A stretch of DNA of 64,000 nucleotides, taken from assembly GCA_963204725.1 (NCBI GenBank), contig CAUJHH010000058.1, positions 62,001 to 126,000 of the forward strand, given 5' to 3'. Made by a program: the position numbers and the translations under genes. The notes beneath the pieces were generated by a model that was given only the letters and a program-made list of their open reading frames with translations, ran no database searches and was not told the DNA's origin. How positions within the stretch are numbered: the first letter of the stretch is position 1; every line of letters begins with the position of its first letter. This stretch comes from Planctomycetota bacterium. GTDB taxonomy: Bacteria > Planctomycetota > Phycisphaerae > Phycisphaerales > UBA1924. Below are positions 1 to 8,616 of the stretch, in pieces.

Positions 1-1
1 C

Positions 2-2950
2 GGGGAGGTGTGGATCTGCTCGGGCCAGTCGAACATGGAGTGGCCCCTCGCACAGACGGATGGCGCTGAGGCGGAGATCGCCAGAGCATCCGATCCCATG
101 GTGCGACTGTTTACGGTGAAGAACACAATCTCGCTGCATCCGCAACTCGATTGCGAGGGGCAGTGGAGCGAGTGCTCACCAGAGAGTGCGGCAGGGTTCT
201 CGGCCGTCGGGTATTTTTTCGCCCGGGAGCTCTCGGCGCGACTCGGCGTTCCGGTCGGAGTGATCAGCGCGGACTGGGGCGGAACGCCCGCGCAGGCATG
301 GACCGACGGCGCGACGATGGAGACCATTCCGGAGTTCGCGTCTCAGATGGAGTTCATCGCGAAGGCGAAGGACCCGCAGACTCGCGCCTCGGTGACGGAG
401 GGCTGGGAGCAGCGGTGGTGGAACGCGCTCGACGAGCCCGGAGCAAAGCGCCAGCCGAAGGCGTGGACGACGGAGGCTTTCGACGACACGTCTTGGGAGA
501 CGATGGCCGCGCCCGGCGCGTTTGCGGGCGATGATCTCGGACGGCACGACGGGATTGTGTACATGCGCCGGGTGATCGATCTCCCGGCGGACTTCGCGAG
601 CGCGGGTGGCGGCGGCTCGGGCCGGTTGAGTCTCGGACCGATCGATGATCGGGACACGACGTGGATCAACGGAAAGCTTGTCGGTTCCACGCACGCTGAC
701 GGCAAGTGGGCCGAACCCCGTGTGTACGAGATACCGGCGGGCCTGCTGAAAGCGGGTCGAAACGTGGTTGCCGTGCGGGTGCTCGACACCGCCGGACTGG
801 GCGCGATCGGCTTCGCGAGCGGCAAGTTCTATGACATGGCTATCACGGTCGGGCTTGGGCCGTCGGAGAAGTCGGTCTCGATCGCTGGCGATTGGAAGTA
901 TGCCATGGGCCCCGCGATGCGCGACCTGCCCGCGATGGCGAATGCGCCGCAGATCGGGCCGGGCACACCGACGACGCTCTTCAACGGCATGATCGCGCCG
1001 CTTGTTCCTTACGGGATCCGCGGTGCGATCTGGTATCAGGGGGAGTCCAACATTGGGAATGCGCCGCTCTACGCACGCCTCTTTCCGGCAATGATCGATG
1101 GGTGGAGGTCGATCTGGAAGCAGAGGGACTTCCCGTTCTATTTCGTGCAGATCGCGCCGTATCGATACTCGAACGTCAACCCCAGTCTGGTCGCGGAGCT
1201 GCGTGAGTCGCAGCAGCACTCGCTTTCCACGCCGAACACCGGCATGGCGGTGACACTCGACATCGGCAACCCGGCGGACATCCACCCGACCAACAAGCGG
1301 GACGTCGGTCTGCGGCTTGTCGCGATCGCGCTCGCGAAGACGTATGGAGAGGACGGGGTGGAATGGTCCGGTCCGATGCCGACCACCGTCGCCACGACGG
1401 GCGCGGAGATGCGCATTCGGTTTGACCACGGCGAGGGCATGACGGTTCGCGAGAGCGCGACGCCCGAGCTATGGATCGCGGGCTCGGACAAGCAGTTCCG
1501 TCCCGCACGGGTGCGGGTCGAAGGGGATGCGCTGGTGCTCTCGAGTCCAGGCGTCGATTCGCCCGTTGCCGCCCGCTACGCATGGAGCTCGTCGCCGGAG
1601 GCGACGATCTTCGGCGCATCGGGGCTTCCCGCAGCACCCTTCCGCACCGACGATTGGGGCACGAACGACGCGACGTACACCGACGATGGCAAGACGAGCT
1701 ACCTGACGACTGAAGCGGGCTTCGTGGCGCTGTTCACCGGCACTGATCTGAGCGGCTGGAAGAACGTCAACTGTGCGCCCTCCACGTGGCAAGCGCGCGA
1801 TGGCATGATCGTCTGCTCGGGGATCCCGACCGGCCTGCTTCGCACCGAGAAGCAGTACGAGAACTTCGTGATGGAGGTCGAGTTCCGCCACTTGCGAGCG
1901 GGTGGGAACGCGGGCATCTTTGTCTGGTCCGATCCGATCCCTGTGAAGGGACAGCCCTTCACTCGCTCGGTCGAGGTGCAGGTGATGGATGGCCTGGAGG
2001 GGGACTGGTATACCAGTGACGGCGACATCTTCCCGATCTGGGGCGCCGTGATGACGCCGGAGAACGGGCGCGGAGGCAGTCGTGCGTTTCCGACGGAGAA
2101 GCGGATGGTTGCCGCGCCCGGATGGAATCACTATCGCATCACGTGCAACAACGGTGAGATCTCGCTGGCCGTGAACGGCAAGGTCGTGACGCGCGGCAGC
2201 GGTGTTTCGCCTCGCAAGGGGTACATCTGTCTGGAGTCTGAGGGGTCGGAGGTCCACTTCCGCAACCTGATGATCAAGGAACTGCCGAGCTCGCAAGTGC
2301 CTCTCTCGGAGTCGGATGTCGCGATGCTCGACGAGGGGTTCGTGCCGCTCTACAACGGCGTGGATCTCGCCGGATGGAGGGCAGATCCCGCGAACGCGGA
2401 CCACTGGACGGCGTCGGACTATGTGCTCTCGTATGACGGGAAGGGCGACCACCTCTGGTCCGAGCGCTCCTTCGGAGACTTTGTGCTGGTTGCCGATTGG
2501 CGATGGAGCGGGGCTGTGCACGAGGCAGAAGTCCCGGTGATCGACGCGGATGGGTCGCAGCGCGTCGATGCCGACGGCAAGCCAGTAACCGCGCGTGTGA
2601 AGGAGGCAGGTGACAGCGGCATCTACCTCCGAGGGAACGACAAGAGCCAGGTGAACATCTGGTGCTGGCCGATCGGGTCCGGAGAGGTGTACGGGTATCG
2701 CACAGACGGCGCGATGTCGCCGGAGGTACGGGCGGGTGTGACGCCCCGAGTGAACGCCGACGCGCCGATCGGAGAGTGGAATCGATTCGTCATCACGATG
2801 AAGGGCGAGGTGTTGACAGTCGAGCTCAATGGCAAGCTGGTCGTCGAGAAGGCGCGTCTACCCGGCGTGCCCGCGAGCGGCCCGATCGCGCTTCAGAATC
2901 ACGGATTCGCGATCGAATTCGCGAACGTCTACATCAAAGAACTGGAGTAA
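2..2950 (+). CDS. Sialate O-acetylesterase-like protein fused to two DUF1080 domains (5' partial)
   Basis: The reading frame is open at the left window edge, so the N-terminus is missing. The first visible residues carry the SGNH/sialate-esterase block GQSNMEW, with the nucleophile Ser. The later blocks IWYQGESN and DIHPTNK (the latter holding the Asp-x-x-His of the catalytic set) confirm the SASA family. A beta-sandwich insert (about residues 155-285) is usual for these esterases. From about residue 568 and again from about 775 come two DUF1080 domains, each opening with the typical 'G-F-V-x-L-(F/Y)-x-G-x-D-L-x-G-W' pattern. DUF1080 members are known as laminin-G-like 3-keto-disaccharide hydrolases. 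I infer an exported enzyme that deacetylates and cleaves glycans. It is followed 55 bp later by another double-DUF1080 gene, probably in one operon. Confidence 0.88.
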   Translation, partial: GEVWICSGQSNMEWPLAQTDGAEAEIARASDPMVRLFTVKNTISLHPQLDCEGQWSECSPESAAGFSAVGYFFARELSARLGVPVGVISADWGGTPAQAWTDGATMETIPEFASQMEFIAKAKDPQTRASVTEGWEQRWWNALDEPGAKRQPKAWTTEAFDDTSWETMAAPGAFAGDDLGRHDGIVYMRRVIDLPADFASAGGGGSGRLSLGPIDDRDTTWINGKLVGSTHADGKWAEPRVYEIPAGLLKAGRNVVAVRVLDTAGLGAIGFASGKFYDMAITVGLGPSEKSVSIAGDWKYAMGPAMRDLPAMANAPQIGPGTPTTLFNGMIAPLVPYGIRGAIWYQGESNIGNAPLYARLFPAMIDGWRSIWKQRDFPFYFVQIAPYRYSNVNPSLVAELRESQQHSLSTPNTGMAVTLDIGNPADIHPTNKRDVGLRLVAIALAKTYGEDGVEWSGPMPTTVATTGAEMRIRFDHGEGMTVRESATPELWIAGSDKQFRPARVRVEGDALVLSSPGVDSPVAARYAWSSSPEATIFGASGLPAAPFRTDDWGTNDATYTDDGKTSYLTTEAGFVALFTGTDLSGWKNVNCAPSTWQARDGMIVCSGIPTGLLRTEKQYENFVMEVEFRHLRAGGNAGIFVWSDPIPVKGQPFTRSVEVQVMDGLEGDWYTSDGDIFPIWGAVMTPENGRGGSRAFPTEKRMVAAPGWNHYRITCNNGEISLAVNGKVVTRGSGVSPRKGYICLESEGSEVHFRNLMIKELPSSQVPLSESDVAMLDEGFVPLYNGVDLAGWRADPANADHWTASDYVLSYDGKGDHLWSERSFGDFVLVADWRWSGAVHEAEVPVIDADGSQRVDADGKPVTARVKEAGDSGIYLRGNDKSQVNIWCWPIGSGEVYGYRTDGAMSPEVRAGVTPRVNADAPIGEWNRFVITMKGEVLTVELNGKLVVEKARLPGVPASGPIALQNHGFAIEFANVYIKELE

Positions 2951-3005
2951 CCGCTGGCGCGATCCGGCGTGACCTGATCGCGTCCATCAGTGCAGGAGTC
3001 CATCG

Positions 3006-4247
3006 ATGGTCAGGTCTTTCGCCGTGTCGTGCCTCGTGCTTGCCTGCGGAGCGGCCGCCTCGCTCGGGCAGCAGGGTCAGGTCAGCCGCGATGGGTACCT
3101 CGCGGGTGTGGCCGACGACCCGCCTGCGGCGTCCGGCGAGGGCTGGGTTGATTTGTTCAACGGGACGTCACTCGACGGGTGGACGACGTGGGGCGAGGCG
3201 GAGTCGTGGGCGGCGGTGGATGGCGAGCTTCGTGCAGTGAAGCCGGGCAAGGGTTGGTGGCTGCGGACGACTCGGATGTTCCGAGACTTTGAGTTGACGC
3301 TCGAATTCATGGTCCCGCCGGGCGGGAACAGCGGCGTGGGGCTTAGGGGCTCCGACAACGGCGATCCGGCCTTCACGGGCATGGAGATCCAGGTATTCGA
3401 CTCATTCGACAAGCCGCTCGCGGACAACTCGTGCGGGGCCGTGTACAACGCCATTGTGCCGCGCGTGCAGGCCTGCAGGCCCGCCGGCGAGTGGAACGTG
3501 TATCACATCTCGCTCGTGGGTGACACGCTGAACGTCTGGCTGAACGGGGTGAAGATCCACGACAACGAGAAGATCGACGATCGCGGATACGTGCATACCA
3601 AGGAGAGTCCGAGCCCGTTGAACGGTCGCATGACGACTGGGTACATCGCGCTGCAGGATCACGGTGACGCGGTCCGGTATCGAAGCATCCGCATCAAGGA
3701 CCTGTCTCCCGATCCAGATCGGGAGGGGTACGTCCGGATGATCACGCCGGACCTCTCAGGCTGGGTGAAGCGTGGGGGAGGGACATGGTCTGTTGAGGAT
3801 GGCACGCTGATCGGCGCGGATGGCCCCGGCCACCTGTTCACCGAGAAGCGGTACAGCAACTATGAGCTGCGGGCACTTGTCCGGGTGAACGAGCGAGGAA
3901 ATTCGGGGATCTACTTCCGGGTGGAGCCCCGGACGGAAGATCCGAATTCTTGGCCGCTCGGCTACGAGGCGCAGGTCGACAACCACGACATGAAGAACTA
4001 CACGGGTTCGCTCTACAACCGTGTGCTGGCGCCGGCGCTGATCACGCGCGACGGCGCGTGGTTCGACTATCGCGTCCGAGCGGTAGGGAACCACATCCAG
4101 ACGTGGGTCAACGGCGTCGAGATGACCGACTCTCAGCAGACGGACTTCTCGACCGGCTTCATCGCGATCCAGACGCATCACCCGGGGAACCGCATCGAGT
4201 GGCGCGACCTGCGCATCTGGGTGATGCCGGACGACGCCAAGGACTGA
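3006..4247 (+). CDS. Secreted protein with two DUF1080 (3-keto-disaccharide hydrolase) domains
   Basis: 413 residues. A short signal peptide (hydrophobic stretch about residues 5-20, ending AASLGQQ) indicates export. Two DUF1080 domains follow: one from about residue 46 (DLFNGTSLDGW) and a second, more divergent one from about 244 (ITPDLSGW). Both retain the jelly-roll signatures such as GNSG and 'VWLNG/TWVNG'. The start was chosen because a purine-rich GCAGGAG lies just upstream and the signal peptide begins there. The gene follows the esterase-DUF1080 gene by 55 bp on the same strand, so the two probably act together on one polysaccharide. The domain family is certain; the substrate is not known from sequence. 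Confidence 0.88.
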   Translation: MVRSFAVSCLVLACGAAASLGQQGQVSRDGYLAGVADDPPAASGEGWVDLFNGTSLDGWTTWGEAESWAAVDGELRAVKPGKGWWLRTTRMFRDFELTLEFMVPPGGNSGVGLRGSDNGDPAFTGMEIQVFDSFDKPLADNSCGAVYNAIVPRVQACRPAGEWNVYHISLVGDTLNVWLNGVKIHDNEKIDDRGYVHTKESPSPLNGRMTTGYIALQDHGDAVRYRSIRIKDLSPDPDREGYVRMITPDLSGWVKRGGGTWSVEDGTLIGADGPGHLFTEKRYSNYELRALVRVNERGNSGIYFRVEPRTEDPNSWPLGYEAQVDNHDMKNYTGSLYNRVLAPALITRDGAWFDYRVRAVGNHIQTWVNGVEMTDSQQTDFSTGFIAIQTHHPGNRIEWRDLRIWVMPDDAKD

Positions 4248-4273
4248 CACGAGAACGCATGCGCTGCAAGCGT

Positions 4274-4930
4274 TCAAAGCAAGCCGAGCGTTCGGAGCGC
4301 GGCTCGCATCTGGGAAGCGGTGTCGCCTGTGTGATCGATCTGGTGTGCGTGCCAGCCGGCGGCGTGCGCGCCCGCGATGTTGTCCGCAAGATCATCGAAG
4401 AAGAGGATTTCCGTCGGCCGGAAGCCGCTCTCTCGCTCGAAGGCGCGGTGGATTTCGACGTGCGGCTTGGCGAGTCTGAGCAGATGGCTGGCGTGCTTGT
4501 GCGTCAGCAGGCCGATCGAGGGGAACTCGGCGGCCGCGTGCTCTGTCGGCAAGTGACGGAGCCAGTGGCGATGGCTCGTGTTTGAGAGCAGCCCGGTCTG
4601 AACGCGCCCGGCGGCGTTCAGTTCCTCGATCAATGTCCGAACGCCCGTGTACTCCCGAACCAGCCACGCATCGTGGACACGCACGACCTCATCGATGGAG
4701 TAGACCCCGCGTGTGCTGCTGGCGATGTTCCGGAAGAATGTGTCGCAGTCGATCTGGCCGGTCTGATACGCGACGTTTAGACGCCGACGCTCCAGCGTCA
4801 TGGCGTCGCCCCCGGGCCGATCACGCCTCTCGACGCCGGCTCGATCGCACCCCTCGTCCCACGAGCGGCAGATCTGCAGGATCACTCCTCCCCAGTCGAA
4901 CACCACGGCCTTGATGCTCTTGCCATCCAT
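4274..4930 (-). CDS. HAD superfamily hydrolase (YihX-like)
   Basis: 218 residues from the ATG at 4930. Motif I is VFDWGGVI, in which the second Asp of the canonical DxD is Gly; this is common in the YihX/epoxide-hydrolase-like HAD-IA group. A cap region follows. Motif II is LLSNTS, the conserved Lys lies in LAKPHVEIH, and motif IV is FFDDLADNI. Together they indicate a small-molecule phosphatase or related hydrolase; the substrate cannot be assigned. The open frame extends far upstream of 4930, but that extension is Arg/Ser-rich and overlaps the next gene, so it was rejected. It is the last gene of a minus-strand run beginning with the lpxA-like gene. It ends 27 bp from the convergent DUF1080 gene. 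Confidence 0.85.
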   Translation of the reverse strand: MDGKSIKAVVFDWGGVILQICRSWDEGCDRAGVERRDRPGGDAMTLERRRLNVAYQTGQIDCDTFFRNIASSTRGVYSIDEVVRVHDAWLVREYTGVRTLIEELNAAGRVQTGLLSNTSHRHWLRHLPTEHAAAEFPSIGLLTHKHASHLLRLAKPHVEIHRAFERESGFRPTEILFFDDLADNIAGAHAAGWHAHQIDHTGDTASQMRAALRTLGLL

Positions 4931-4980
4931 ATGCTGTGAGACTCCATTGTCGCCGCATGCGTGCTGCGGCAGCCGATAAT

Positions 4981-5958
4981 CTACGTTGCGTTCGGACCGC
5001 TGGAGATGCCAAGCGTGCGAAGAAGCCGATCCCTCGTTGTTCGGACTGCTGCTTCGATCTGTCTTCCGAATCGGAGGATGGGTCCGCGCGGCGCACGGTA
5101 GTAGAGCGGCGCGTCGTAATAGCGATCGAGGCCCTTGCGGGCGCGGAAGGCGCGTCGGATCCGGAGCAGCTCGCGTCCTCGCTTGTTGATGTGATTGATC
5201 GTGTAATCGATCGATTCTGCACGCCCGAGCGTTCGCAGCCCGTGATTGAGCACCTGATGGTGCCAGAGCCACTCGACCAGCATGCGTTTGAACTTCTCCT
5301 CCGTCCGGATCTTGGCGGGGTATTCGCCCCGGAAGTTGGAGCGGACGAGTTCACCGATCTGGTCCTCGATCGCGCGATCAAAGACGCTCCGCTTCATGAG
5401 CGCGTAGTTCAGACTCGTAAAGTCGAAGACGATGTAGGGGCCGTCGCGCCCGAGCGGCGGGTTATCCTGGTGCGAGTGCGTGATGGAGAAAACGCCTGGC
5501 CGGTCGAGCGCAGCAAGATCTTCTGCGAGCCAGTTGTCGAGCCCGCGCCGGAACGGCAGAGTGTCCATCTTGATGAACATGACGTAGGGGAGCGTCGCGA
5601 GGCGACCCGCGCGGTACTCCTGGATGTAGCAGCGATCGCGATGGTTCTCGAAGTGGCCGGGCGTGAGCAACTCCAACCGATCGATAAGGCCCTCGTCAAG
5701 CATCGACGTGAGGCGGCGCACGGTCGAGGGACTTGAGCCCCCATCCACATACACGATCTCGCCGGGACGCCCTCCGAGAAACTCGATCCAGTCTCGCAGC
5801 ACAGGCCGCAACTCGATGCCATCTCCGAATCCGGAGATCGCGAGCGTGACGGATCCCCACGCCCGCAGCGGATCAAACCGTGTCGGCATGTCGCCGGGGA
5901 CCGAAGCCGGTATCGGTGCTGGTGTCAATGCATCAGCCATCGGGTCGATCGTCCCCAT
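4981..5958 (-). CDS. Putative GT-A-like glycosyltransferase
   Basis: 325 residues, soluble. The N-terminal part has the pattern of a nucleotide-sugar-binding fold (YVDGGSSPSTVRRL, reminiscent of 'D-x-G-S-x-D' of GT-A enzymes), followed by FIKMDTLPF, which could supply the metal-binding acidic residue. The C-terminal third is basic. I do not recognise a specific family, so glycosyltransferase is a fold-level guess. Two in-frame starts exist: ATG at 5958, overlapping the upstream methyltransferase by 26 bp, and ATG at 5940 (MADAL), overlapping by 8 bp. The second is at least as likely. Its place among lpxA-like, methyltransferase and HAD genes suggests a role in envelope glycan modification. 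Confidence 0.7.
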   Translation of the reverse strand: MGTIDPMADALTPAPIPASVPGDMPTRFDPLRAWGSVTLAISGFGDGIELRPVLRDWIEFLGGRPGEIVYVDGGSSPSTVRRLTSMLDEGLIDRLELLTPGHFENHRDRCYIQEYRAGRLATLPYVMFIKMDTLPFRRGLDNWLAEDLAALDRPGVFSITHSHQDNPPLGRDGPYIVFDFTSLNYALMKRSVFDRAIEDQIGELVRSNFRGEYPAKIRTEEKFKRMLVEWLWHHQVLNHGLRTLGRAESIDYTINHINKRGRELLRIRRAFRARKGLDRYYDAPLYYRAPRGPILRFGRQIEAAVRTTRDRLLRTLGISSGPNAT

Positions 5959-6727
5959 CTGCCTGGTCGCCGAATTCCTCAGCGACTTTGGGCACGCCCT
6001 TTCGCACGAGGAATGTCGCGATTCCCTCAGGGCCGCGGTTCACGACCTCGGTCAGAACGATTTCCGGCGTTCTGATGCCAGACTCCTCCAAGATGGAGCC
6101 GATCGCTTCGCCGGCAGCGGGTCCGCCCGCAAGCATCCACCCGCCCGGCTTCAGCACGCGCCAAAGCTCGAGCAGGCGTGTGCCGCGAAGTGTGTGATTG
6201 GCGAGTACGCTCAGTGCGACCACACCATCGAATGAGCCATCGAGCTCGCCGCCGAGCGACTCAGTCGAGCCGCGTTCGATCGCGACATTCGCGTTCTGGT
6301 ATCGCCTGCTGGCAAAGTGCCAGCTCTCGCCGTCTTCTTCGAGCGCCACGATGGCACCCGCCGGTCCGACGCGTTGGGCGAGCCACGATGCGCCGAAGCC
6401 CGTGCCCGCATCGAGCACGAGAAGGCGAGCCCCCGGACGGATAAGCCCGTCCGCAGGAAGGTAGGGCGCGAGCGACGACGGGCCGATCAGGTCGGCATAA
6501 ACCCGAGCGGGTGTGTATCGAATTCGCATGCGCTCGCCGGAGCGGAAGGTGACCTCGTAGTCCTTGAAGCCCCTTCCCTTTTGACTGATCGCGCGCCGAA
6601 GCGGCTCGTGTGTCCGTTCTACATAGCGAACGCCGTCGATGGTCATGCTGTCCCGAAGTCCCAGCAGCAGACGCAGTTGCTGGCGTATGTCTCTTAGTCG
6701 GCTGTGATCAGGCGGTGCTGTGCTCAC
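5933..6727 (-). CDS. SAM-dependent class I methyltransferase
   Basis: 264 residues. A Rossmann methyltransferase core begins near the middle: motif I is VLDAGTGFGAS, an acidic end of strand 2 is seen in VALEEDG, and a post-motif region WRVLKPGGWMLAGGP resembles the 'LkPGG' of type-11 methyltransferases. The first ~90 residues precede the core and contain no clear motif. The ATG at 6727 overlaps the stop of the upstream metallo-hydrolase gene by 4 bp (ATGA), and its own end overlaps the downstream gene, so translation is probably coupled. The substrate is unknown; sugar or lipid methylation would fit the neighbours. Confidence 0.82.
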   Translation of the reverse strand: MSTAPPDHSRLRDIRQQLRLLLGLRDSMTIDGVRYVERTHEPLRRAISQKGRGFKDYEVTFRSGERMRIRYTPARVYADLIGPSSLAPYLPADGLIRPGARLLVLDAGTGFGASWLAQRVGPAGAIVALEEDGESWHFASRRYQNANVAIERGSTESLGGELDGSFDGVVALSVLANHTLRGTRLLELWRVLKPGGWMLAGGPAAGEAIGSILEESGIRTPEIVLTEVVNRGPEGIATFLVRKGVPKVAEEFGDQADGDDRPDG

Positions 6728-7599
6728 GGATTCCGCTCCATCGAGAAGAGCATCGACTGGCGACCCATTCTGGCCTCAATCATCGATGGGGCGGCTCTGG
6801 GAACGCCGGGCCGGATCGTGACAGGTGCCGTCGGCTCCGTGTGCGTCGAGACCGTGACAGGGCAGCCGATTCCCGCGTGCTTCTCGAGTGCGAGCTCCGG
6901 CCGATTGCACTGTCGAGAGAGATGCAGCAGCACGAGGTGCTCACGCGGCCCGATCTCTCGTGCAGCCTGCGCAGACTCCTCGTTCGAGAGGTGGCCGCTG
7001 CCGCCCATGATGCGATGCTTGAGGAACGCCGGCCGGTCCGATGCCATCTCGAGCGCGGGACAGTAGTTCGACTCGAGCGCGAGTACATCCACGCCACTGA
7101 GATGGCGCACGAGGCCGGACGTCATGCGCCCGACATCGGTCGCGAATCCCAGTTCGCCGCCGGCGCCCTCGAACCCGATACGGAAGGTCGCGACTCCGAG
7201 CTCGTCATGGCTCGCCATCGCGATCGACGCACGAAGCGCCCCAATGCGAAACTCGTGTTCGAATGGCTCTGTGCGGAGCGTGGCGATTCCCGCGCGCGAC
7301 GCCCTGCCGAGGTGTCGCTTGTGCATCCGCAACGGACCGCGGAGGAGATCCCGTCGCATCCACCCAGGGTTGAAGTGGTCGATATCCAAGTGCGTGAGCA
7401 GAACGGACGAGATGTCATCCATTGAGAGGCCGTGCGACGCGAGCGCCACGCGAGTCCTGCGCGGACTGAGCCCGAGATCGATCAGCGCGGCCCGTCGCTC
7501 GCGGCCCTCGTACCAGACGACTACAGAGCAATTGCCTGTGGAACCGCTTGCGAGCACGCTGATCCATGGGGATTGTTCATGGCTGTCTGAATCGCTCAT
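6724..7599 (-). CDS. MBL-fold metallo-hydrolase (WalJ/YycJ-like)
   Basis: 291 residues. It has the YycJ/WalJ layout: SVLASGSTGNCS near the N-terminus, strand LIDLGLS, the metal-binding segment THLDIDHF, ALESNY, GHLSNEES and HLSRQCNRPELA at the end. In canonical members the metal motif is HxHxDH; here it reads H-L-D-I-D-H, so the second His is Asp, which would alter the metal site. Relatives of WalJ act as 5'-3' exonucleases or are linked to envelope stress, but the role here is open. The start at 7599 lies 65 bp after the lpxA-like gene; the stop overlaps the methyltransferase start. Confidence 0.82.
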   Translation of the reverse strand: MSDSDSHEQSPWISVLASGSTGNCSVVVWYEGRERRAALIDLGLSPRRTRVALASHGLSMDDISSVLLTHLDIDHFNPGWMRRDLLRGPLRMHKRHLGRASRAGIATLRTEPFEHEFRIGALRASIAMASHDELGVATFRIGFEGAGGELGFATDVGRMTSGLVRHLSGVDVLALESNYCPALEMASDRPAFLKHRIMGGSGHLSNEESAQAAREIGPREHLVLLHLSRQCNRPELALEKHAGIGCPVTVSTHTEPTAPVTIRPGVPRAAPSMIEARMGRQSMLFSMERNP

Positions 7600-7664
7600 C
7601 CATGGATCCTGCGAGAAATGGCGAGCTCGTTCGATCGAACGCGCCAGTGCCGAGCGTCATTGGG

Positions 7665-8564
7665 TCACTCTTCGTCGGTAGCGCTGAGCAACGACGCCTG
7701 CAGATCGCTTCTTCCGCGCCGACCGAGGTGAAGGAAAGTCGTGAACATTCGTGGCGGGCGTGCGGGCCCCGGGCAGATCGCTCTGCGATTGGGTTCGGCA
7801 ATGAACGCCGCCATCTCTTTGACAGGAGCGCAATTCTTCCCGAGTTCTTCGAGCTTCGCTACCATCTCCTGCTTGGTCAGAGTGGGCACGCGAAGGGCTT
7901 CACGGAATGCGCGACGAACGCTCGTGATATCCGCGCGGTCAAAGCCTCCTCGTCGCATGCCGACGAGATTGATCCCTCCAAGTCTGTTGCGTTCCACAAC
8001 GACACAGAAGGGCGGAACATCCATCGAGATGCCCACGCCGCCGCTCAGCATCGCGTAGCGGCCGATCCGGGCGAATTGATGCACGAGAACCCCGCCCGAC
8101 AGGATCACGTTGTCCGCGATCTCGGCGTGGCCTGCGACGCCCGTCCCGTTCACCATCACGACATTGTTGCCAACTTTCACGTCATGCCCGAGGTGCGACG
8201 TGGCCATCAGGAATGCCTTGTCACCGACGGACGTCGGCACGTCCGGTTTCGTCGAGGCGTGGATCGTGACGTGCTCGCGGATCAGGCAGTCCGAACCGAT
8301 TGCCACGCCTGCGGTCTTCATGCCCGGTGTGAACTTGAAGTCCTGCGGCTCGAACCCGATGCACGCACCCGGATAGAGTCGTGTATTGGCGCCGATCCTG
8401 ACCGGACCCCGAATGCACACATGCGAGAGCAACTCGACACCGGCACCGAGCGACACATCGCCCTCGATCACACAGAATGGACCGATCCGAACGCCATCGC
8501 CAAGCTGACACGCTTTGGAAATGATGGACGTCGGATGGACGTGCGAAACAGACCCTTGCTGCAT
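7665..8564 (-). CDS. lpxA: Acyl-[ACP]--UDP-N-acetylglucosamine O-acyltransferase-like (LpxA)
   Basis: 299 residues of left-handed beta-helix hexapeptide repeats from the ATG at 8564 (MQQGSVSHVHP). Family marks are the catalytic-His region SHLGHDVKVG, the block VHQFARIGRYAMLSGG, and the LpxA-type GINLVGMRRGGF segment, which begins the C-terminal helical domain. LpxA transfers a 3-hydroxyacyl chain to UDP-GlcNAc, the first step of lipid A synthesis. No lpxC, lpxD or fabZ is adjacent. The frame extends to 8657, but that would overlap lipB and adds no homologous sequence. The hexamer TACGAT lies 6 nt before the chosen ATG and no Shine-Dalgarno is visible, so a leaderless mRNA is possible. First gene of a five-gene minus-strand run. 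Confidence 0.88.
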   Translation of the reverse strand: MQQGSVSHVHPTSIISKACQLGDGVRIGPFCVIEGDVSLGAGVELLSHVCIRGPVRIGANTRLYPGACIGFEPQDFKFTPGMKTAGVAIGSDCLIREHVTIHASTKPDVPTSVGDKAFLMATSHLGHDVKVGNNVVMVNGTGVAGHAEIADNVILSGGVLVHQFARIGRYAMLSGGVGISMDVPPFCVVVERNRLGGINLVGMRRGGFDRADITSVRRAFREALRVPTLTKQEMVAKLEELGKNCAPVKEMAAFIAEPNRRAICPGPARPPRMFTTFLHLGRRGRSDLQASLLSATDEE

Positions 8565-8570
8565 GGCCCT

Positions 8571-8576
8571 ATCGTA
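8571..8576 (-). promoter_or_regulatory. Putative -10 element of lpxA (leaderless arrangement)
   Basis: On the minus strand TACGAT sits exactly 6 nt before the lpxA ATG. With normal -10 to start-site spacing the mRNA would begin at or next to the A of ATG. There is no Shine-Dalgarno sequence. Same layout as before mnmG and tyrS. Confidence 0.4.
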
Positions 8577-8616
8577 GGTTCGGGCCCGATCGCACTTCCC
8601 GTTGGACGCACCCCCA

